Below, piece after piece: positions 1-7,859 of a DNA stretch of 53,780 nt. The translations under genes were made by a program, and so were the position numbers. How positions within the stretch are numbered: position 1 is the first letter of the stretch; each line of letters opens with the position of its first letter. The stretch comes from Streptomyces scabichelini. Its GTDB lineage: Bacteria > Actinomycetota > Actinomycetes > Streptomycetales > Streptomycetaceae. The stretch lies in contig NZ_JAAKZY010000053.1 in the NCBI RefSeq assembly GCF_011045015.1, positions 1-53,780 on the forward strand. The letters run 5' to 3'. The notes below the pieces were generated by a model, which saw only the letters and a program-made list of their open reading frames with translations, ran no database searches and was not told where the DNA came from.

Positions 1-38
1 GGGTGGGGCTGGGGAAGGAGCCCGCCGCAGGCGCCCCC

Positions 39-674
39 CTAGCCCAGAATCCCCCGGTCGTACCCCACCGCCACCGCCGCCGCCCGGTCCTTGACACCCA
101 GCTTGGCGTAGAGGTGGGTGAGGTGGGTCTTGACCGTGGCCTCGCTGATGAAGAGGACGCGGGCTATCTCTCGGTTGGACGTGCCCTTGGCGACCAGGGC
201 GAGAACCTCGCGTTCCCGTGCGGACAGCGGCTCGTTGGCCGGGGCCCGGACCGCCGAGACCAGACGGGACGCCACCGCCGGCGACAGGACCGTACGGCCC
301 TCCGCAGCCGCGCGTACCGCGGTGAACAGTTCGTCCCTCGGTGCGTCCTTCAGCAAGTACCCCGTCGCGCCCGCCTCGATCGCGGAGAGGGTGTCGGAGT
401 CGGTGTCGTACGTCGTCAGGACCAGGACCTTCGCGCGAGCACCCCGGCGGGCCAGCTCCGCGATGGCCTCGACGCCGTTGCCGCCGGGCATGCGGAGGTC
501 CATCAGGACGACGTCCGGGTCCAGGGACCGCGCCAGGGCCACGGCCTCGACCCCGTTCGACGCCTCGCCCAGCACCACGAACCCCGCTGCGGACTCGAAC
601 ATGCCGCGCAGCCCGTCCCGTACGACGGGATGGTCGTCGACGATGAGGAGGGTGATGGCGGCGTCATCGGTCAT
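39..674 (-). CDS. NarL/LuxR-family response regulator
   Basis: Cytoplasmic transcription factor of 211 residues, partner of the kinase encoded just upstream. The N-terminal receiver domain (about 1-120) shows the acidic pair in IVDDHP, phosphoacceptor Asp59 in VLMDLRMPG, Thr87 and Lys109 in YLLKD. The C-terminal LuxR/GerE helix-turn-helix (about 148-205) has the usual LSAREREVLALVAKG and ATVKTHL motifs. Its ATG lies inside the 3' end of the kinase gene (11-bp overlap, 664-674) without a clear ribosome site, so translational coupling is likely. It is the last gene of a four-gene operon (ABC ATPase, permease, kinase, regulator), which suggests it controls that efflux system. Its targets cannot be read from the sequence. 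Confidence 0.95.
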   Translation of the reverse strand: MTDDAAITLLIVDDHPVVRDGLRGMFESAAGFVVLGEASNGVEAVALARSLDPDVVLMDLRMPGGNGVEAIAELARRGARAKVLVLTTYDTDSDTLSAIEAGATGYLLKDAPRDELFTAVRAAAEGRTVLSPAVASRLVSAVRAPANEPLSAREREVLALVAKGTSNREIARVLFISEATVKTHLTHLYAKLGVKDRAAAVAVGYDRGILG

Positions 675-1956
675 GGCGCACCAACGGTACGCGAGCCGAC
701 ACCGCCGTACCGTGCCCCGGTTCGGATTCGACGGTCAGCGACCCGGCGATGCGTTCGGCGCGGGCGCGCATTCCGTCGAGGCCGAAGCCGCCGTGGCCGT
801 TGCGGGAGGGGAGGGCGAGAGGGTCGAAGCCGCAGCCGTCGTCGCGTACGTCGAGGACGACCTCGTTGCCCATGAAGGAGAGGGTGACGCCGAGGCGGCC
901 GGCGCGGGCGTGCCGGGAGGCGTTGGACAGGGCCTCCTGGACGATGCGCAGCAAGGTCGCCGAGACCTCCTCGTGCAGGTGCTCGGCGGTGCCCGTGGTC
1001 GTGAACTCGGCGCGTACGCCCGTCCGTTCGCCCCACTCGGCGACCGTCTTCTTCAGCGCCTGGGGCAGCCCGTCGTGCTCCAGGGCGACGGGCGCGAGGT
1101 TCTGCACGGAGCGGCGGGCCTCGCCGAGGCTGTGGCGGGCGAGGGCGGAGGCGCGGTCGAGGTGGGTGCGGGCGGTCGGCAGGTCGGGGGCGTTCGCGAC
1201 GACCTGGAGTTGGGCGATGATGCCGGTCAGGCCCTGGGCGATGGTGTCGTGGATCTCGGCGGCGAGCCGCCGCCGCTCGTCGGCGACGCCCGCTTCCCTT
1301 GCCTGGACGAGGAGTTGGGCGTGGAGGGCGGCGTTTTCGTCGAGGGCCTGTTGCAACGCGGTGTTGGTGCGCTCGAGTTCGGTGATGGTGGCGGCCCGGG
1401 CCTCGGAGCGGATCTCCTCCTGTTCGGAGAGGTGGGCGAACACCATCAGAATCGCGTTGTTGGCGACCAGGAGCCCGGCGAACACCGCCCACTGGATCCC
1501 GTTCTTCGGCGGCAGTCCGCCGGACTGCGAGCCGGCCATGACGATCGAGGTGAGGAACAGCGCGAGCCGCTGCCGACGTCTGCCCGGGATCAGCTTGTCG
1601 GCGTCGAAGTAGCCCATGACCGCGTAGAACGCGCAGAACGGGTTGATCCAGGTGAGGACGAAGGCGATCACCCAGCGCGCGATGTAGTACGTCGTCCCGG
1701 TCCGGGTGGGGACCAGTCCGCGGTCGGGCCGGCGGTGGCGGGTCCGGTCCCACCACACCTGGAGCCCAAGAGCGGCGATGACCAGGACCCCGCCCACGGC
1801 CCACTCCACGGGACTGCCCAACAGCTCGGCGGTGACGGCCGAGAGGGCTGTGGAGATACCGAGCAGCCCGTACGGACCCCAGGTGTGGAACTGCTCCCAC
1901 CGCTTCTCGATCTGCCGGTCCTGATTGTCCGCCGCGGTCATCTCCCCAGTCTGCAC
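664..1956 (-). CDS. NarL-type membrane sensor histidine kinase
   Basis: Sensor kinase of up to 430 residues. The N-terminal part carries several hydrophobic segments (about residues 25-70 and 95-185), then a coiled-coil-like stretch rich in Glu and Ala. The HisKA_3 dimerisation domain has its phosphorylatable His in EIHDTIAQGL. A C-terminal HATPase_c domain shows the N box (EALSNASRHA) and G boxes (DDGCGF, GFGLDGM). The GTG start at 1956 is 10 bp after the permease stop; an ATG at 1941 (MTAADN) is an alternative. No large extracytoplasmic loop is evident, so it belongs with the intramembrane-sensing kinases often paired with ABC efflux genes. The ligand is unknown. Confidence 0.93.
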   Translation of the reverse strand: MQTGEMTAADNQDRQIEKRWEQFHTWGPYGLLGISTALSAVTAELLGSPVEWAVGGVLVIAALGLQVWWDRTRHRRPDRGLVPTRTGTTYYIARWVIAFVLTWINPFCAFYAVMGYFDADKLIPGRRRQRLALFLTSIVMAGSQSGGLPPKNGIQWAVFAGLLVANNAILMVFAHLSEQEEIRSEARAATITELERTNTALQQALDENAALHAQLLVQAREAGVADERRRLAAEIHDTIAQGLTGIIAQLQVVANAPDLPTARTHLDRASALARHSLGEARRSVQNLAPVALEHDGLPQALKKTVAEWGERTGVRAEFTTTGTAEHLHEEVSATLLRIVQEALSNASRHARAGRLGVTLSFMGNEVVLDVRDDGCGFDPLALPSRNGHGGFGLDGMRARAERIAGSLTVESEPGHGTAVSARVPLVRHDR

Positions 1957-1966
1957 GGCTCGCCGC

Positions 1967-2704
1967 CTACTCCCAGCGGAACCAGCGCGCGGCCGCCGCC
2001 GTGAGCAGCACCGTCCAGGCGACGAGCACCCCCAGGTGGTCCCAGCTCGGCCAGTCCCCCGCCGCCGCCTCGTTCAGGGCCTGCGCGGCGGCGCCGAACG
2101 GGGTGAACTCGACGACGCGGGCGAGGACGTCCGGCATGGTCTGGACGGGCAGGTAGACACCCGCGCAGAACATGCTCGGGAAGAACACCGCGGTGCCGAC
2201 GGCGGTCGCGACCTTCGAGGTGCGCGCGAGCGCCGACAGCAGGGCGCCCAGGGCGAGGGCGACGGCCACGGCGAGCAGCAGCGCCAGTACGTAACCGAGG
2301 GGCTGGCGCGGCAGGTGCACGTCGAACACGATCCGGCCCACCGTGAGCGCCAGCAGCGCCGACAGCAGGGCGGCGGCGCCGTGCAGCCCCATGTGCGCGG
2401 ACAGCAGCGCGCTCGGGCGCACCGGAGTCGTCGACATACGGCGCAGGATGCCACGCTCGCGATAGCCGGTGATGCCCGGCGGCAGGGACTGCAGACCGGC
2501 CACGATCATGCCGAGGAGCACGGTCACCGGTACGTACGTGTCGATGAGCCGGATGCCGCCGAGCTCCTCCTGGGCGGTCCGGAACGACGGGATGCTCCCG
2601 AGGATCACCAGCAGCAGGGTGGGGAACGCAAAGATCCAGAAGTGGGCCCCGGGTTCACGGCTGAAGAGCCGGGCCTCGGCCTTCAGGACGGCGGTGCTGC
2701 TCAT
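1967..2704 (-). CDS. ABC-2 type efflux permease
   Basis: Membrane subunit of 245 residues of a drug-efflux type ABC transporter (DrrB/ABC-2 family). It begins MSSTAVLKAEARLF, has a short cytoplasmic N-terminus, and shows about six hydrophobic segments including FPTLLLVILGSIPSF and a glycine/alanine/leucine-rich central block. The ABC-2 family C-terminal feature appears as FTPFGAAAQALNEAAAGDWP. The ATG overlaps the stop of the ATPase gene (ATGA at 2701-2704), indicating tight co-translation. A longer reading frame in the same phase runs upstream through the ATPase gene, but it lacks permease character there and is an artefact of GC-rich DNA. Substrate unknown; export of a lipophilic compound is inferred from the family. 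Confidence 0.93.
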   Translation of the reverse strand: MSSTAVLKAEARLFSREPGAHFWIFAFPTLLLVILGSIPSFRTAQEELGGIRLIDTYVPVTVLLGMIVAGLQSLPPGITGYRERGILRRMSTTPVRPSALLSAHMGLHGAAALLSALLALTVGRIVFDVHLPRQPLGYVLALLLAVAVALALGALLSALARTSKVATAVGTAVFFPSMFCAGVYLPVQTMPDVLARVVEFTPFGAAAQALNEAAAGDWPSWDHLGVLVAWTVLLTAAAARWFRWE

Positions 2705-3612
2705 CGTGCGACTCCCGTCAGATCGAGGAACGCGTCGTCCAACGTGGCGTCGGTGACGCGGAGTTGATGGGCGGTGATGTGCTGCCGGGCGAGCATCGTG
2801 ATGACGGCGTTGACGGTCTCGTCGGTGCCGCCGAGCGTGATCCGGCCGTCCTTGGACTCGACGGAGGCCACGGCGGGCAGCGCGGCCAGCTCGTGTTCGT
2901 CGAGCGGCGCCGAGGGCGTGAAGCTGATGACGGTGGAGTTCGCGGCGCGGCTGATGAGTCCCTGGGGTGTGTCCAGTGCGGCGATCCGGCCCTGGTCGAT
3001 GACCGCGATCCGGTCGCACAGCCGCTGTGCCTCCTCCATGAAGTGGGTGACCAGGAGGACGGTGACGCCGTTCGCGCGGATCTCCTCGATGAGTTCCCAG
3101 GTGTCGCGGCGGGCCCGCGGGTCGAGGCCGGTGGTCAGCTCGTCGAGCACGACGACCCTCGGATCGCCGATCAGCGCGAGCGCGATGAACAGGCGCTGCT
3201 TCTGGCCGCCGCTGAGCTTCCCGAAGCGGGTGTCCAACTTGGCGGTGATGCCCAGGCGTTCGGCGAGCGGGCGCCAGTCGGCGGGGCTCGGGTAGAAGGA
3301 GGCGTACAGCTCCAGCGCCTCGCGGACGGTGAGTTTCTCCTGGAGTTCGCTCTCCTGGAGCTGGGCGCCGAGGACGCGGCTGACGGCTTCGTGGTCGGCG
3401 ACGGGGTCGAGGCCGGTGACGCGTACGCGGCCCGTGTCCGGGATCCGCAGGCCTTCCACGCACTCGACGGTGGTCGTCTTTCCGGCTCCGTTCGGGCCGA
3501 GGATGCCGAAGATCTCCCCCTCCTCCACGGCGAAGGAGACACCGTCGACGACGGCCCTGCCGCCGTACGACTTGCGCAGTCCGGTGACTTCGATGACGGG
3601 TTCGGTGGTCAT
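2701..3612 (-). CDS. ABC efflux transporter ATP-binding subunit
   Basis: ATPase subunit of 303 residues, DrrA-like. Walker A is GPNGAGKTT (39-47). The signature is LSGGQKQR, Walker B is VVVLDELTTGLDP, and the H-loop is LLVTHFMEEAQRLCDR. A C-terminal extension of about 90 residues beyond the core is typical of the DrrA class. I chose the ATG at 3612 (MTTEPVIEVTGL) because homology-type sequence begins there; the frame stays open to an ATG at 3645. It is the first gene of the operon that continues into the permease, kinase and regulator. Together with the permease it should pump a hydrophobic compound or antibiotic outward, possibly induced through the linked two-component system. Confidence 0.93.
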   Translation of the reverse strand: MTTEPVIEVTGLRKSYGGRAVVDGVSFAVEEGEIFGILGPNGAGKTTTVECVEGLRIPDTGRVRVTGLDPVADHEAVSRVLGAQLQESELQEKLTVREALELYASFYPSPADWRPLAERLGITAKLDTRFGKLSGGQKQRLFIALALIGDPRVVVLDELTTGLDPRARRDTWELIEEIRANGVTVLLVTHFMEEAQRLCDRIAVIDQGRIAALDTPQGLISRAANSTVISFTPSAPLDEHELAALPAVASVESKDGRITLGGTDETVNAVITMLARQHITAHQLRVTDATLDDAFLDLTGVAR

Positions 3613-3950
3613 GCTCCGAGGGTCCCGGGCGCCGGGGTGCCGCACATCGGCCGTCTCGCTCGAAGGGGCATCGACCGATCGGTTGATGCGGGAGTACGAC
3701 TCCGCGGGGTCCGGTGCGGTACCGCGCCCCTTTAGGGGCGCGGGGCTGTATCAATGTGCGGCTCCGCCGCGTGGGCGCGCGACCAGCCCCCACCGGCCCG
3801 CACCCGCGGCGGAGCCCGCATATCGCCACAGCATCACCGCACCTCCAGCGGAGCGTCTCCGCAGGCCGGGCCGGTCCTAGGACCAGCGGACCAGCGCAGG
3901 TCCGGCCAAAACTCGGTGGGCTCTGTCAGTGCCGATCCGTAGGCTCACTC
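3613..3950. other. Divergent intergenic region with a repeat copy
   Basis: A 338-bp non-coding stretch between the efflux operon (minus) and the exporter genes (plus). It must hold both promoters, but I cannot place convincing -35/-10 pairs. Its main feature is a copy of the dispersed repeat starting with the GCGCCCCTTTAGGGGCGC palindrome at 3724-3741. No credible small gene is seen. Confidence 0.6.
3724..3795 (+). repeat. Dispersed intergenic repeat, copy A (divergent)
   Basis: Starts with the perfect palindrome GCGCCCCTTTAGGGGCGC (3724-3741) shared with copies near 11660, 50440 and 52338. After that it departs from the others (a GGGCTGTATCAATG stretch and a CGGCTCCGCCG hairpin) and rejoins at GCGCGACCAGCC. 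It therefore looks like a longer subtype of the same family. Confidence 0.7.
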
Positions 3951-5924
3951 ATGATGGCCACCACACCCGCAGTCACCAAGGACAAGGACCTCCCCGACCC
4001 ATCCACGCCGGCCGGCCCTCCCGACGGCGACCGTTCCGTCGTACGGATTCTGCTGCGCCTGTGGCCGTACGTACGGCCTGTACGGGCCCGGCTGTTCACG
4101 GCGGCGTTCGTCGCGATCGTCGCGTCGTGCACCGGGCTGGTGATCCCGCTCGTCCTGAAGTGGCTCGTGGACGGGCCGGTGGCCGACCGCGACACGGGCG
4201 GGGTGTGGCTCGGCGCGCTGTACCTGTTGCTGCTCGGGCTCGCCGAGGCGCTGCTCTTCGGGCTGCGGCGGTGGCTGGTGGCACGGCCGCTGGCCGGTGT
4301 CGAGGCGTCGATGAGAGCGGATCTGTACCGGCATCTTCAGCGGCTGCCGGTCGCCTTCCACGACCGCTGGGCCTCGGGCCAGCTGCTGTCGCGGGGCACG
4401 ACGGATCTGATGCTGCTGCGCATGTTCCTGGCCTTTCCGCTGACGTTCCTGCTGGTCAACGGCGTGACCATCGTCGTCGGCGTCCTCATCATGCTGGCGC
4501 AGGACTGGACGCTCGGTCTGGTGATACTGGGGCCCGCCGTGCCCGTGATCGTCGTGTGCGTCGTCTTCGAGAAGCGGTACGCCGACGTGGCGCGGCTCGC
4601 GCAGGACCAGGTGGGCGATCTGACGACGGTCGTCGAGGAGAGCGTCCTCGGGATCAGGATCATCAAGGGGTTCGGGCGGCACCGCAGCCAGGCGCGGAAC
4701 TTCCGGGAGCTGTCCCGGACCCTGCGCGGCACCGAGCTGCGCAAGGCCCGGCTGCTCGCCGCGATCTGGGCTGTCATAGTGACGCTGCCCGAGCTGGCCA
4801 TCGGGGCGGCGCTCGTCCTCGGGACCGTGCAGGTCGCGGACGGCGCGCTGTCCGCGGGAACGCTCGTCGCCTTCCTCTCCACCGCACTGGCGCTGCGCTG
4901 GCCGGTCGACTCCATCGGGTTCCTGCTGGCCATGACCCAGGAGGCGGCGACGGCGACGGAACGGTATTTCGAGGTGATGGATTCGGAGCCGGAGAGTACG
5001 GAGAGTACGGCCGTGTCCTCGGGGAGTACGGAGCGTACGGCTGTGCCCTCGGGGAGTACGTCACTGTCCAAGGACGCCCCGGTGGACGCCGCCGCGGACG
5101 CCCCTGTGGGCGGCCAGGGCGGTCTCCGGTTCCACTCCGTGTCGTTCCGCTACCCCGACGCCCCCGCCGACGCTCCTCCCGTCCTCGACCGGATCGACCT
5201 CCACATACGCCCCGGCGAGTCCATGGCCCTCGTGGGCGCCACCGGCACGGGCAAGACCACACTGACCGCCCTCGTCCCGCGCCTCCACGAGGTGACCGCC
5301 GGACGCATCACGCTCGACGGCCGGGACATCACCGAGATGCCCCGGGAAACGCTGCGCGAACTCGTCGCCGTGGCCTTCGAGGAGCCCACCCTGTTCTCGG
5401 CGTCCGTCAGGGAGAACGTCCTCATGGGCGCCCGACCGGACGCGGGGCAACGGGAGGTGGAGCGTGCCCTCGCCATCGCCCAGGCCGACTTCGCGCACGC
5501 CCTCCCGCGGGGCATCGACACCCAGGTCGGCGAGCAGGGCCTCAGCCTCTCCGGTGGCCAGCGGCAACGGCTCGCCCTGGCGAGGGCGGTCGTGGGCCGC
5601 CCCCGCTTCCTCGTCCTCGACGACCCGCTCTCCGCCCTGGACGTTCACACGGAGGCCGCGGTCGAGGCCGCCCTGCGCCGCGTACTCGCGGAGACGACCG
5701 CCCTGATCGTGGCCCACCGCCCCTCCACGGTCCTGCTCGCCGACCGCGTGGCCCTGCTCTCCGGCGGCCGGATAGCCGCGACCGGCACACACCACGAGCT
5801 GCTGCGCACGAACGCCGAGTACGCCCATCTGATGTCCGGCGCGGAACACCCAGAGACAGGGCATCCGGGAGCGGCGGAGCACCCAGAAGCGGACGGCACA
5901 GACGAGGAGGAGGACTACCGATGA
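3951..5924 (+). CDS. ABC exporter half-transporter (first of pair 1)
   Basis: Membrane-fused ABC exporter of 657 residues: six-helix type IV transmembrane domain (about 40-335), a linker, then the nucleotide-binding domain (about 385-620). Walker A is GATGTGKTT, the signature is LSLSGGQRQR, and the H-loop His is in IVAHRPST. Walker B reads FLVLDDPLSALD, so the catalytic Glu is replaced by Asp, the mark of the degenerate half of heterodimeric exporters. The linker contains a 30-bp tandem duplication (5001-5060). The ATG at 3951 (or the adjacent one at 3954) fits the start of the conserved sequence. The stop overlaps the next start (ATGA, 5921-5924). Substrate unknown; multidrug or lipid export is the usual family role. 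Confidence 0.93.
   Translation: MMATTPAVTKDKDLPDPSTPAGPPDGDRSVVRILLRLWPYVRPVRARLFTAAFVAIVASCTGLVIPLVLKWLVDGPVADRDTGGVWLGALYLLLLGLAEALLFGLRRWLVARPLAGVEASMRADLYRHLQRLPVAFHDRWASGQLLSRGTTDLMLLRMFLAFPLTFLLVNGVTIVVGVLIMLAQDWTLGLVILGPAVPVIVVCVVFEKRYADVARLAQDQVGDLTTVVEESVLGIRIIKGFGRHRSQARNFRELSRTLRGTELRKARLLAAIWAVIVTLPELAIGAALVLGTVQVADGALSAGTLVAFLSTALALRWPVDSIGFLLAMTQEAATATERYFEVMDSEPESTESTAVSSGSTERTAVPSGSTSLSKDAPVDAAADAPVGGQGGLRFHSVSFRYPDAPADAPPVLDRIDLHIRPGESMALVGATGTGKTTLTALVPRLHEVTAGRITLDGRDITEMPRETLRELVAVAFEEPTLFSASVRENVLMGARPDAGQREVERALAIAQADFAHALPRGIDTQVGEQGLSLSGGQRQRLALARAVVGRPRFLVLDDPLSALDVHTEAAVEAALRRVLAETTALIVAHRPSTVLLADRVALLSGGRIAATGTHHELLRTNAEYAHLMSGAEHPETGHPGAAEHPEADGTDEEEDYR
5001..5060 (+). 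repeat. In-frame 30-bp tandem duplication in exporter linker
   Basis: Two adjacent 30-bp units, 5001-5030 and 5031-5060, differ at three bases. They encode ESTAVSSGST and ERTAVPSGST in the hinge between the membrane and ATPase domains of the exporter. A further half-unit (GGAGAGTACG) precedes them. A multiple of three keeps the frame, and the Ser/Thr-rich linker probably tolerates length changes. Confidence 0.85.
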
Positions 5925-7789
5925 CCGCGGCGCCCACGACCACCGCGCCGAACCAGGACCCGCGCAAGGACCGGCCGGCAGGCGACCCCCAGGACACCAA
6001 CGACCCCTTCGACCGCGACGCCCTCCCCACTCCCCCGGGCGCGACCGCCGCCCTGCTGCGCTCCCTGCTCGCCCCGATGAAGGCCCGCGTCGCCGTCACC
6101 TCCCTGCTGCTCCTGCTCCAGCAGGCGGCGGTGCAGGCGGGCCCGCTGCTCGTGGCGTACGCCATCGACCGTGCCGTCCCCGCGTTCCGGGACGACCGGC
6201 ACGGGCCGCTGATCGCGGTGGCGGTCGGGTATCTGCTGTGCGCGCTGGCCTCCGGCGGGCTCCAGTACGCGTTCATCACCGCGTCCGCGCGCGTCAACCA
6301 GGACGTGCTGCTCGACCTGCGCGGCCGGATCTTCCGTCATGCGCAGGCGCTGAGCATCGACTTCCACGAGCGCTACACCTCGGGCCGCCTCATCTCCCGC
6401 TCCACCACGGACGTCGAGTCCCTGCGCGAGCTGCTCGACGAGGGTCTGCAGGAACTCGTCACCGTCATCATCTCCTTCGTCTACATCTCGGCGATGCTGC
6501 TCTGGCTGGACCTGGGCCTCGGCGCGGTGGCCGTGGCGTCGTTCGTGCCGCTCTACCTCTTCATACGGCGCTACCGGCGCCGTGCGGGCCGTATCTACGC
6601 CGTCCGCTCGACCGCGATCGCCGCCGTGATCGTGAAGTTCGCGGAGACGATGAACGGGATCCGGCCGGTGCGGGCGTTCCGCCGCGAGGATGCGAACGAC
6701 AAGGAGTTCCGGGTCCTCAACCACCGGCACGAGCGCAAGAACGGCGACGCGCTGCTGGAGATGGCCCGCTACGTCGTCAAGTCCCGGCTGGTCGCCAACA
6801 CGACGGTCGCGGGGATCGTGCTGTGGGGCGCGTACCGGGTGGCCGAGGACTCGCTCGCGCTGGGTGTCCTCGCCGCGGCGGTCCTGTATCTGCGGCGCCT
6901 GTACGACCCCATCGACCGGCTGGGCATGTTCCTCAACTCCTACCAGTCGGCGGCCGCCTCACTGGAGAAGATCGCGGGTCTGCTCGCCCAGACCCCGACG
7001 GTGCCGGAGCCCGCCGAGCCGCGGTCGCTGCCCGATCTCGCATCCGAACACCCGGGCCGTGAGGTCGTCTTCGAGAGCGTGCGGTTCACCTACCGGACGG
7101 GCGGTGAGGTGCTGCCCCGCTTCGACCTGACGCTGCCCGCCGGGCAGACCGTCGCCGTGGTCGGCTCGACGGGCGCGGGCAAGTCGACGCTCGCCAAACT
7201 CCTGGCCCGCTTCTACGACCCCTCCGCGGGACGCATCCTCCTCGACGGCGTCGATCTGCGCGAGCTCGCCGTACCCGAACTCCGGCGCGGTGTGGTGATG
7301 GTGACCCAGGAGGCCTTCCTCTTCTCCGGCACGGTCGCCGAGAACATCGCCATCGGCCGTCCCGACGCCGGCCGCGAGGAGATCGAGCACGCCGCGAAGG
7401 CCATCGGCGCCCATGACTTCATCAGCGCCCTGCCCGAGGGCTACGACACCGACGTACGCAAACGGGGTGGCCGTATCTCGGCAGGTCAGCGCCAACTCGT
7501 CGCGTTCGCCCGGGCGTTGCTCGCCGACCCGGCGGTCCTGATCCTCGACGAGGCGACCAGCTCCCTGGACATACCCGGCGAACGGGCCGTCCAGCGCGCC
7601 ATGTCGACCGTCCTGCGGGGCCGCACGGCCGTCGTCATCGCGCACCGTCTGTCAACGGTGGAGATCGCCGACCGGGTGCTGGTCATGGAGCACGGGCGGA
7701 TCGTGGAGGACGGCTCCCCCGCCGAACTCGTCACGGCGACAGGCAGGTTCGCGGATTTGCACCAGGCGTGGCGGGACAGCCTGGTCTAG
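5921..7789 (+). CDS. ABC exporter half-transporter (second of pair 1)
   Basis: Partner half-transporter of 622 residues. A proline/aspartate-rich cytoplasmic N-terminus of about 45 residues precedes six membrane helices and a C-terminal nucleotide-binding domain. Walker A is GSTGAGKST, Walker B is LILDEATSSLD with the catalytic Glu intact, and the H-loop is IAHRLSTV. The signature is altered to ISAGQRQ where the canonical form is LSGGQ. With the partner's LDDP Walker B this makes one ATP site degenerate (partner Walker A/B plus this ISAGQ) and one canonical (this Walker A/B plus the partner's LSGGQ). The start ATG overlaps the previous stop, so equimolar synthesis of a heterodimer is likely. 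Confidence 0.93.
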   Translation: MTAAPTTTAPNQDPRKDRPAGDPQDTNDPFDRDALPTPPGATAALLRSLLAPMKARVAVTSLLLLLQQAAVQAGPLLVAYAIDRAVPAFRDDRHGPLIAVAVGYLLCALASGGLQYAFITASARVNQDVLLDLRGRIFRHAQALSIDFHERYTSGRLISRSTTDVESLRELLDEGLQELVTVIISFVYISAMLLWLDLGLGAVAVASFVPLYLFIRRYRRRAGRIYAVRSTAIAAVIVKFAETMNGIRPVRAFRREDANDKEFRVLNHRHERKNGDALLEMARYVVKSRLVANTTVAGIVLWGAYRVAEDSLALGVLAAAVLYLRRLYDPIDRLGMFLNSYQSAAASLEKIAGLLAQTPTVPEPAEPRSLPDLASEHPGREVVFESVRFTYRTGGEVLPRFDLTLPAGQTVAVVGSTGAGKSTLAKLLARFYDPSAGRILLDGVDLRELAVPELRRGVVMVTQEAFLFSGTVAENIAIGRPDAGREEIEHAAKAIGAHDFISALPEGYDTDVRKRGGRISAGQRQLVAFARALLADPAVLILDEATSSLDIPGERAVQRAMSTVLRGRTAVVIAHRLSTVEIADRVLVMEHGRIVEDGSPAELVTATGRFADLHQAWRDSLV

Positions 7790-7859
7790 CGACGGGGCGT
7801 ACGGGCGGTCACTGACACCCAGCGGTTCACAGAGGGTCGACGGGGAGGACGGGCAGAGG

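Noticed and set aside
118..2004. Very long open frames opposite or out of phase with the real genes (such as 118-2004 plus, 32732-35650 minus, 16230-18398 minus)
   Set aside because: High G+C DNA lacks stop codons in several frames. These products are Arg/Gly/Pro/Ala-rich with no recognisable domains, while the opposite frame has clear families.
1967..3829. A 620-codon frame apparently fusing a long N-terminal part to the ABC permease
   Set aside because: The extra N-terminal part is a shadow of the ATPase gene in another frame; the permease starts at the ATG in the ATGA overlap at 2704.
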